Assembly (NCBI RefSeq): GCF_016031615.1
Contig: NZ_JACYXC010000001.1
Span: 4,092,001-4,156,000, forward strand
DNA: 64,000 nt
Source: Streptomyces pactum
Lineage (GTDB): Bacteria; Actinomycetota; Actinomycetes; Streptomycetales; Streptomycetaceae
Reading direction: 5' to 3'
Below, one piece after another: positions 58,112 through 64,000 of this stretch. The notes beneath the pieces were generated by a model that saw nothing but the letters and a program-made list of their open reading frames with translations, ran no database searches and was not told the DNA's origin. The first letter of the stretch is position 1. Every line of letters starts with the position of its first letter. The position numbers and the translations under genes were made by a program.

Positions 58112-59490
58112 GTCTCCTCGTCGTCGGGCTGAGCCATCGCAGCGCGCCGGTGAGCGTGCTGGAGCGCGCCGCCCTCACCGCCGACCAGCAGGCCAAGCTC
58201 CTCCAGGACACGCTGGCCGCCGAGCCGGCGGCCGAGGCCGCGGCGCTGGCCACCTGCAACCGCATCGAGCTCTACGCCGACGTGGACAAGTTCCACGCCG
58301 GTGTCGCCGAGCTGTCCACCCTGCTGGCCCAGCACTGCGGGGTCGGGCTGGACGAGCTCACCCCCTACCTGTACGTGCACTACGAGGACCGCGCGGTCCA
58401 CCACCTGTTCTCGGTCGCCTGCGGCCTGGACTCGATGGTCGTCGGCGAGGGGCAGATCCTCGGCCAGATCAAGGACGCGCTCGCCCTCGGCCAGGAGCTG
58501 CACACCGCCGGCCGGCTGCTGAACGACCTGTTCCAGCAGGCGCTGCGGGTCGGCAAGCGGGCGCACAGCGAGACCGGGATCGACCGGGCCGGGCAGTCGC
58601 TCGTCACCTTCGGGCTGGAGCAGCTCGCCGACGGCACCCCGGTCGCCGACTGGGCCGCCGGCAAGCGCGCCCTGGTCATCGGCGCCGGCTCGATGTCCTC
58701 GCTGGCCGCCACCACCCTGGCGCGCGCCGGTGTGGGAGAACTGGTGATCGCCAACAGGACGTTGGAGCGGGCCGAGCGGCTCGCCGCGGCCCTGTCCGCC
58801 GGACCCGCCGGTGACGGCGTGGCGCCGGCCGGCACCGGGACCGCCGCGCGCGCCGTGCCGATGCGGGCGGTGCCCGCCGAGCTGCGTGACGCCGACATCG
58901 TGGTGTCCTGCACCGGCGCCACCGGACTGGTGCTCACCGCCGAGGCGCTGCAGCTGGCCTTCGGGGCCACCGCCGCGGAGCGGACCGCACCGGTCGCGCT
59001 GCTGGACCTGGCGATGCCCCGGGACATCGACGCCGCCGCCCACCGGCTGGACGGGCTGCGCCTGGTGGACATCGAGACCCTCGCCGAGGCCGCCGCCGAC
59101 GCGCCGATGGCCGCCGACGTGGACCAGGTGCGCGGAATCGTCTCGGCGGAGGTCGCCGCGTTCGGCGCCGCCCAGCGCGCCGCGCACATCACGCCCACCG
59201 TGGTGGCGCTGCGCGCCATGGCCGCCGACGTGGTGGCGAGCGAGCTGGCCCGCCTCGACGGGCGCCTCCCCGGCCTGGACGACAAGCAACGCGCGGAGAT
59301 CACCCAGACCGTGCGCCGCGTCGTAGACAAGCTCCTGCACGCTCCGACCGTGCGGGTCAAGCAGCTCGCGGCCACCCCCGGCGGTGCCGGGTACGCCGAG
59401 GCGCTGCGCGAACTGTTCGACCTCGACCCGCAGGCGGTGGCCGCCGTCAGCAGGGCCGATCGACACGACACGAATAGAGGGCAGGCATGA
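58108..59490 (+). CDS. hemA: Glutamyl-tRNA reductase
   Basis: A 460-residue enzyme that reduces glutamyl-tRNA to glutamate-1-semialdehyde, the first committed step of tetrapyrrole synthesis. The catalytic cysteine is C50 in LATCNRIELYA. Also visible are VACGLDSMVVGEGQILGQIK, the NADPH-binding LVIGAGSMSSLAATTL, VSCTGATGLVL and LDLAMPRDID. ATG at 58108 overlaps the rex stop (ATGA), and the 3' end overlaps the hemC ATG in the same way. A short Ala/Gly-rich insert (AGPAGDGVAPAGTGTAARA) is a harmless loop. Confidence 0.97.
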   Translation: MSLLVVGLSHRSAPVSVLERAALTADQQAKLLQDTLAAEPAAEAAALATCNRIELYADVDKFHAGVAELSTLLAQHCGVGLDELTPYLYVHYEDRAVHHLFSVACGLDSMVVGEGQILGQIKDALALGQELHTAGRLLNDLFQQALRVGKRAHSETGIDRAGQSLVTFGLEQLADGTPVADWAAGKRALVIGAGSMSSLAATTLARAGVGELVIANRTLERAERLAAALSAGPAGDGVAPAGTGTAARAVPMRAVPAELRDADIVVSCTGATGLVLTAEALQLAFGATAAERTAPVALLDLAMPRDIDAAAHRLDGLRLVDIETLAEAAADAPMAADVDQVRGIVSAEVAAFGAAQRAAHITPTVVALRAMAADVVASELARLDGRLPGLDDKQRAEITQTVRRVVDKLLHAPTVRVKQLAATPGGAGYAEALRELFDLDPQAVAAVSRADRHDTNRGQA

Positions 59491-60563
59491 ACACCACCGC
59501 CTCCCCGGGAACCGCAACGGCACCCGTACCGCCCGCCGCGGCCCCGGCTCCGGCCGGGGACGGCGGCACCCTGCGTCTGGGCACCCGGCGCAGCATGCTC
59601 GCCATGGCCCAGTCCGGGCAGGTCGCGGAGGCGGTGCGCCGGGTGACCGGCCGTCCCGTCGAGCTGGTCGAGATCACCACCTACGGGGACACCTCGCGCG
59701 AGCACCTGGCGCAGATCGGTGGCACCGGGGTGTTCGTCTCCGCACTGCGCGACGCGCTGCTGCGGGGCGAGATCGACTTCGCGGTCCACTCGCTGAAGGA
59801 CCTGCCGACCGCCGCGGCCGAGGGGCTGACGCTGGCCGCGGTGCCGCGCCGGGAGGACCCGCGCGACGCGCTGGTCGCCCGCGACGGTCTGACCTTCGCC
59901 GAGCTGGTCGCCGGGGACCGCCCGGCCCGGATCGGCAGCGGTTCGCCGCGCCGGATGGCCCAGCTGAACGCCTGGGCCCGGTCGCTGGGCCGCCGGATCG
60001 AGACCGTCCCGATCCGCGGCAACATCGACACCCGGCTGGGGTACGTCCGCTCCGGTGAGCTCGACGCGGTGGTGCTGGCCGCCGCGGGGCTGACCCGGAT
60101 AGGCAGGCTCGGTGAGGCCACCGAGCTGCTGGACCCCGCCCATGTCCTGCCCGCCCCCGGCCAGGGGGCCCTGGCAGTCGAGTGCGCCGCCCACAACACG
60201 GCCCTCGCCGCCCGCCTCGCCGAGCTCGACGACCCGCACACGCGGCTCGCCGTGACCGCCGAGCGTTCCCTGCTCGCCGCCCTGGAGGCCGGTTGCAGCG
60301 CACCCGTGGGTGCCCTGTCCGACCTCTCCTCGACCTCCGGTCTCCGGTGGAGCGGGGGAGGCCCCATGGCCGACGGTCAGGATGTCACCGAAATGCGCCT
60401 GCGCGGCGTCGTCGGCGAGATCGACGGCTCCTCGCTGGTGCAGCTGTCCACCACCGGTCCCGTACCCGCGTCGCAGGGAGAGGCCGCGGCCCTCGGCCGC
60501 GAACTCGCCACCGAGATGCTCGCGAAGGGTGCGGCCGGTCTGATGGGGGAGCGAGCACTTTGA
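59487..60563 (+). CDS. hemC: Hydroxymethylbilane synthase (porphobilinogen deaminase)
   Basis: A 358-residue enzyme that joins four porphobilinogens into hydroxymethylbilane. After a 30-residue Ala/Pro-rich leader, the family motifs are LRLGTRRSMLAMAQS, FVSALRDALLRGEIDFAVHSLKDLP, IGSGSPRRMAQL, VPIRGNIDTRLG, LPAPGQGALAVE and the dipyrromethane-cofactor cysteine C270 in LEAGCSAPVGA. It overlaps hemA (ATGA) and hemD (TTGA), so three consecutive genes are translationally coupled. Confidence 0.97.
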   Translation: MNTTASPGTATAPVPPAAAPAPAGDGGTLRLGTRRSMLAMAQSGQVAEAVRRVTGRPVELVEITTYGDTSREHLAQIGGTGVFVSALRDALLRGEIDFAVHSLKDLPTAAAEGLTLAAVPRREDPRDALVARDGLTFAELVAGDRPARIGSGSPRRMAQLNAWARSLGRRIETVPIRGNIDTRLGYVRSGELDAVVLAAAGLTRIGRLGEATELLDPAHVLPAPGQGALAVECAAHNTALAARLAELDDPHTRLAVTAERSLLAALEAGCSAPVGALSDLSSTSGLRWSGGGPMADGQDVTEMRLRGVVGEIDGSSLVQLSTTGPVPASQGEAAALGRELATEMLAKGAAGLMGERAL

Positions 60564-62224
60564 ACCCCACCGCCCCGAACCACCCCGGCTGCGGGCACGT
60601 CACCTTCCTGGGTGCCGGTCCCGGAGACCCCGGACTGCTGACGCTGCGCGCCGTGGAGGCACTGAACGCCGCGGATGTGCTGATCGCCGATCCGCAGGTG
60701 CTCGACGTGGTCCGCGCGCACGTCCGTCCGTCCGTCGCCGCGGACGCGCAGGGCGCACCGCAGCAGACGCACGCTGACGATGCGTCAAACGGCGCCGCCG
60801 TCCCGGTACTCAGGGACACCGCCAATCTTGTCATGGCGGCCGCGCGGAGCGGCAAGCGGGTCGTCCGTGCGGTCGCCGGTGACCCCGGCCTCGACGGGAA
60901 CGCCGCCGAGGAGATGCTCGCCTGCGCCGACGGGGGCGTCGCCTTCGAGGTGGTCCCGGGTGTGGCGACCGCGGTCGGGGTGCCGGCGTACGCCGGTGTG
61001 CCGCTGCGGGACGGCAGCGGTGCCGACGTCCGGTTCGTGGACGCCCGCACCGCCGACGAGCGCTGCTGGAGCGAGGTCGGCTCCTCCGACGGGACGGCCG
61101 TGGTCAGCGCGACCCTGGAGACGGTCGCGGCGGCGGCCGGCGAGCTGGTGGCGGCGGGCCGCAAGCCGGACACCCCGCTGACCGTGACGGTCGCCGGCAC
61201 CACCACCCGGCAGCGCACCTGGACGGCCACCCTGGGCACCGTCGCCCAGGTGCTGAAGGCCGCGAAGGTGCTGCCCTCGCCGGACGGCGGTCAGCCGGTC
61301 ATAGCCGTGGTCGGTGAGCGGAGCGCGGCCGAACGGCGGGACCAGCTGTCCTGGTTCGAGTCCAAGCCGCTGTTCGGCTGGAACGTCCTGGTGCCGCGCA
61401 CCAAGGAGCAGGCCGCCTCCCTCTCCGACCAGCTGCGTTCCTACGGCGCGGTGCCCAGCGAGGTGCCGACCATCGCGGTGGAGCCGCCGCGCACCCCGCA
61501 GCAGATGGAGCGGGCGGTCAAGGGCCTGGTCACCGGCCGGTACGAGTGGATCGCCTTCACCTCGGTCAACGCCGTCAAGGCGGTGCGGGAGAAGTTCGAG
61601 GAGTACGGGCTGGACGCCCGCGCGTTCGCCGGGATCAAGGTCGCGGCGGTCGGCGAGCAGACCGCGAAGTCGCTGATCGAGTTCGGTGTGAAGCCGGACC
61701 TGGTGCCGTCCGGGGAGCAGTCCGCGGCCGGGCTGCTGGAGGACTGGCCGCCGTACGACCCGGTCTTCGACCCGATCGACCGGGTGTTCCTGCCGCGCGC
61801 CGACATCGCCACCGAGACGCTGGTGGCGGGGCTGATCGAGCTGGGCTGGGAGGTGGACGACGTCACCGCGTACCGGACGGTGCGCGCGTCGCCGCCGCCG
61901 GCCGAGACCCGGGAGGCGATCAAGGGCGGCGGTTTCGACGCGGTGCTGTTCACCTCGTCGAGCACGGTGCGGAACCTCGTCGGCATCGCCGGCAAGCCGC
62001 ACAACGTCACTGTCATCGCCTGTATCGGCCCGGCCACCGCGAAGACCGCGGAGGAGCACGGGCTGCGGGTGGACGTGCTGTCGCCCGAGCCCTCGGTGCA
62101 GAAGCTGGCCGAGGCGCTCGCGGACTTCGGGGCGGCGCGGCGGGATGCCGCGATCCAGGCCGGTGACCCGGTCACCCGCCCGAGCGAGCGGCGGCCAGGA
62201 TCGCGGAGGAGGGCACGGAGTTGA
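60560..62224 (+). CDS. hemD: Uroporphyrinogen-III synthase with N-terminal SUMT-like domain
   Basis: A 554-residue fusion from TTG 60560, overlapping the hemC stop. Residues ~12-250 have the uroporphyrinogen-III methyltransferase (CobA) fold: FLGAGPGDPGLLTLRAVEAL, VVRAVAGDPGLDGN, FEVVPGVATAVGVPAYAGVPL. Several catalytic motifs are changed: the usual YDxLV reads IADPQV and the T-H-R after PL reads RDG, so the methylase activity is doubtful. Residues ~275-535 form the HemD domain (VLVPRTKEQAASLSDQL, WIAFTSVNAVKAV, VLFTSSSTVRNLVGIAG), which closes and inverts ring D. The stop overlaps the hemB TTG. This fusion is standard in Streptomyces. Confidence 0.93.
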   Translation: MNPTAPNHPGCGHVTFLGAGPGDPGLLTLRAVEALNAADVLIADPQVLDVVRAHVRPSVAADAQGAPQQTHADDASNGAAVPVLRDTANLVMAAARSGKRVVRAVAGDPGLDGNAAEEMLACADGGVAFEVVPGVATAVGVPAYAGVPLRDGSGADVRFVDARTADERCWSEVGSSDGTAVVSATLETVAAAAGELVAAGRKPDTPLTVTVAGTTTRQRTWTATLGTVAQVLKAAKVLPSPDGGQPVIAVVGERSAAERRDQLSWFESKPLFGWNVLVPRTKEQAASLSDQLRSYGAVPSEVPTIAVEPPRTPQQMERAVKGLVTGRYEWIAFTSVNAVKAVREKFEEYGLDARAFAGIKVAAVGEQTAKSLIEFGVKPDLVPSGEQSAAGLLEDWPPYDPVFDPIDRVFLPRADIATETLVAGLIELGWEVDDVTAYRTVRASPPPAETREAIKGGGFDAVLFTSSSTVRNLVGIAGKPHNVTVIACIGPATAKTAEEHGLRVDVLSPEPSVQKLAEALADFGAARRDAAIQAGDPVTRPSERRPGSRRRARS

Positions 62225-63255
62225 GTGGAGGGACCCGGCCGGACGGCCGGTACGAGGCGCGGTACGGGCAGTTCCCGGGGGCCCGGCCGCGCCGGCTGCG
62301 GGTGAACCCGGCGATGCGGCGGATGGTCGCGGAGACCCGGCTGCACCCGGCGGAGCTGATCCTGCCCGCGTTCGTCCGGGAGGGCCTCACCGAGCCGGCG
62401 CCGCTGGCGGCCATGCCCGGTGTCGTCCAGCACACCCGCGACACGCTGCGCCGGGCCGCCGCCGAGGCGGTCGAGGCCGGGGTGGGCGGCATCATGCTCT
62501 TCGGCGTGCCGGAGGAGTCGAAGAAGGACGCGGTCGGCACCCCCGGCACCGACCCGGACGGCATCCTCCAGGTGGCCCTGCGGGACGTGCGGGCCGAGGT
62601 CGGTGACGACCTGGTGGTCATGTCCGACCTGTGCCTGGACGAGCACACCGACCACGGCCACTGCGGGGTGCTGGACGCCGCGGGCCGGGTGGACAACGAC
62701 GCCACGCTGGAGCGGTACGCCGAGATGGCCCGGGCGCAGGCCGACGCGGGTGCGCACGTGGTCGGGCCCAGCGGCATGATGGACGGCCAGGTCCGGGTGA
62801 TCCGTGAGGCGCTGGACGGCGCCGGCCACCAGGACGTGTCGATCCTGGCGTACACCGCCAAGTACGCCTCGGCGTTCTACGGCCCGTTCCGGGAGGCGGT
62901 CGGTTCCTCGCTGCAGGGCGACCGGAAGACGTACCAGCAGGACCCGGCGAACGCCCGGGAGTCGCTGCGCGAGCTGGCGCTGGACCTCGCCGAGGGCGCG
63001 GACATGGTGATGGTCAAGCCGGCGCTGCCGTACCTGGACATCCTGGCGCGGATCGCGGCGGAGGTGGACGTGCCGGTGGCCGCCTACCAGATCTCCGGCG
63101 AGTACGCGATGGTCGAGGCGGCCGCCGCCAACGGCTGGATCGAGCGGGACCGGGCGATCATGGAGACGCTGACGTCCATCCGCCGGGCGGGCGCGGGCCT
63201 GATCCTCACCTACTGGGCGACCGAGGTCGCGCGGCGGCTGGGGCGCGAGGGGTAG
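62221..63255 (+). CDS. hemB: Porphobilinogen synthase (delta-aminolevulinate dehydratase)
   Basis: A 344-residue enzyme that condenses two aminolevulinates to porphobilinogen. TTG 62221 overlaps the hemD stop and has GGAGGAGG upstream. Signatures are HPAELILPAFVREG, the metal-site segment MSDLCLDEHTDHGHCGV, ILAYTAKYASAFYGPFREA with one catalytic lysine, and MVMVKPALPYLDI with the Schiff-base lysine. The metal site is a mixed Cys-Asp-Cys pattern, between the zinc type (three Cys) and the magnesium type (Asp). The gene closes the rex-hemACDB cluster and is followed by a terminator. Confidence 0.97.
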   Translation: MSGGTRPDGRYEARYGQFPGARPRRLRVNPAMRRMVAETRLHPAELILPAFVREGLTEPAPLAAMPGVVQHTRDTLRRAAAEAVEAGVGGIMLFGVPEESKKDAVGTPGTDPDGILQVALRDVRAEVGDDLVVMSDLCLDEHTDHGHCGVLDAAGRVDNDATLERYAEMARAQADAGAHVVGPSGMMDGQVRVIREALDGAGHQDVSILAYTAKYASAFYGPFREAVGSSLQGDRKTYQQDPANARESLRELALDLAEGADMVMVKPALPYLDILARIAAEVDVPVAAYQISGEYAMVEAAAANGWIERDRAIMETLTSIRRAGAGLILTYWATEVARRLGREG

Positions 63256-63337
63256 CCGGCCGGGCCGCCCCGGGACCGCGGACGGCGGGAGGCCGTCGCC
63301 CGGTCGTCGTTCCGTTGTCCCGTCGCTGCGCGGCGGA

Positions 63338-63382
63338 GCCGTCCGGCCGCATCCCCGCGGGGGTGCGGCCGGACGGCTTTTT
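63338..63382 (+). terminator. Rho-independent terminator after hemB
   Basis: GCCGTCCGGCCGCA and TGCGGCCGGACGGC form a long stem around a second small hairpin (CCCCGCGGGG), followed by TTTTT at 63378-63382. It ends the rex-hem operon. Confidence 0.93.
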
Positions 63383-63388
63383 CGCGGT

Positions 63389-63505
63389 GGTGCGTTGTGT
63401 GGTGCGCGTGGTGCACGCGGTGCACGTGGTGCGGTGGTGCGTGGTGTTGTGGCGCCGCGGTGCGTGGTGCGGTGGTGCGTGGTGCGGTGGTGCGTGGCGC
63501 CGGCC
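63389..63505. repeat. GGTGCGTGGTGC simple-sequence stretch
   Basis: About 115 bp of purine/pyrimidine-skewed G/T-rich sequence built from TGGTGCG and GGTGCG(T)GGT units, with the 14-mer GGTGCGGTGGTGCG recurring three times. It lies between the hemB terminator and the stop of the convergent gene. No function can be assigned. Confidence 0.7.
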
Positions 63506-63574
63506 CGGGGGCCCACCCGGCCCGGGAGGGGCGGGGCCGGACCGCACCGGCCGGCCCGGGGGCCGGTCAGCCGG

Positions 63575-64000
63575 TCACCAGGTGTGGGCGACGTCCACGA
63601 TCAGCTGGTCACCGGACTGCAGGACCCGGAACGGCAGCCGGGCGCGGGTGCCCACGGCGACCTGGGTCTGTCCCTCGAAGCTGGCTCCGAAGCGGGTGTC
63701 CTTGAACGTCTGGTAACCGGCGATGTTCACGCCCGGCAGCGGCTGACCGGCCTGGCCGGGGTAGACGACGCTGCCGTCGGCCGGGTTGTAGCTGGGGGCG
63801 CCCACGAAAATCTGGAGGATGGCGCCGCCGTTGACGGGGATCGGCTCCCCGGAACCGTCCTGGTAGAACTTGTCCACGTAGCCGACGTGGTAGCCCACCT
63901 TGCCGGCGCTGGCACCCGGGATGTCGAAGACCATGCGGTCGTAGCAGTCGTGCTGACCGGTACGGATGTTGCCGAGCGGCTTGTAGAAGGTGTCCGCGCT
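63575..64000 (-). CDS. AMIN-like domain protein, 5' part beyond the window
   Basis: 142 residues are visible and the frame is open to the window edge, so the N-terminus (probably a signal or lipoprotein peptide) is missing. The visible part is FYKPLGNIRTGQHDCYDRMVFDIPG, GKVGYHVGYVDKFYQDGSGE, ILQIFVGAPSYNP, then FKDTRFGASFEGQTQVAVG and a C-terminal RLPFRVLQSGDQLIVDVAHTW. This beta-rich sequence fits the AMIN-like (AMIN_2) domain of secreted actinobacterial proteins. No enzymatic function is implied. It converges with hemB. Confidence 0.85.
   Translation of the reverse strand, partial: SADTFYKPLGNIRTGQHDCYDRMVFDIPGASAGKVGYHVGYVDKFYQDGSGEPIPVNGGAILQIFVGAPSYNPADGSVVYPGQAGQPLPGVNIAGYQTFKDTRFGASFEGQTQVAVGTRARLPFRVLQSGDQLIVDVAHTW

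Overview
The window is chromosomal DNA of a Streptomyces or a close relative. Evidence is the very high GC content with G/C at nearly every third codon position, frequent GTG and TTG starts, a tRNA-free 16S-23S-5S operon of Streptomyces type, and developmental genes typical of the genus (bldN, rsbN, atrA, an ORF1590-like sporulation gene, rex-hemACD). Most genes look like conserved core-chromosome genes. From memory, the left 39 kb follows the order of S. coelicolor genes around SCO4108-SCO4122, and the part right of the rRNA operon follows SCO3330-SCO3316 in reverse. The rRNA operon is therefore the joint between two blocks that I remember as separate in S. coelicolor.

Layout. 1-5.6 kb: a partial DUF6227 gene, a membrane PP2C phosphatase, an M23 cell-wall peptidase behind a c-di-AMP (ydaO) riboswitch, a small membrane protein and a GNAT acetyltransferase. 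5.5-9.9 kb: an island of clearly lower GC with two divergent genes, a PLD-helicase-DUF3427 protein and an McrB-N (DUF3578)/PD-(D/E)XK nuclease. This is the best candidate for an uncharacterised defence system here. 9.9-17.2 kb: a PrsW-type protease, trmB, lhgO and an ORF1590-like sporulation regulator, all on the minus strand. 18.1-25.4 kb: a lasso-cyclase-like asparagine synthetase homologue and an AfsR/SARP-type BTAD/NB-ARC regulator. 25.6-29.2 kb: a Rid-family protein, a divergent HxlR regulator and a sigma factor with a C-terminal NPCBM domain. 29.9-39.3 kb: atrA, a divergent type II NADH dehydrogenase, a PAS/PP2C/HATPase protein, and an MFS exporter with a divergent MarR regulator. 39.3-45.1 kb: the rRNA operon and its terminator. 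45-54 kb: a HAD phosphatase, an AcuC-type deacetylase, a conserved 'phosphatase', an excisionase-like HTH protein, the tiny ribosomal protein bS22, an epimerase, an acyltransferase, and rsbN/bldN. 54.8-63.6 kb: a HAD-IB hydrolase, a glutaredoxin-like protein, rex with its operator, and hemA-hemC-hemD-hemB as a translationally coupled haem operon. The right end is cut inside an AMIN-like protein.

The haem operon makes tetrapyrroles under control of the NADH/NAD+ sensor Rex. The bldN-rsbN pair and the ORF1590 and atrA genes govern development and antibiotic production. Several genes (BTAD regulator, sigma factor, acyltransferase, probably the 3' end of the cyclase-like gene) are broken in frame inside GC-rich low-complexity linkers while their domains stay intact. 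That pattern fits base-calling or assembly errors at least as well as true mutation. Many intergenic stretches carry GC-rich tandem or direct repeats.
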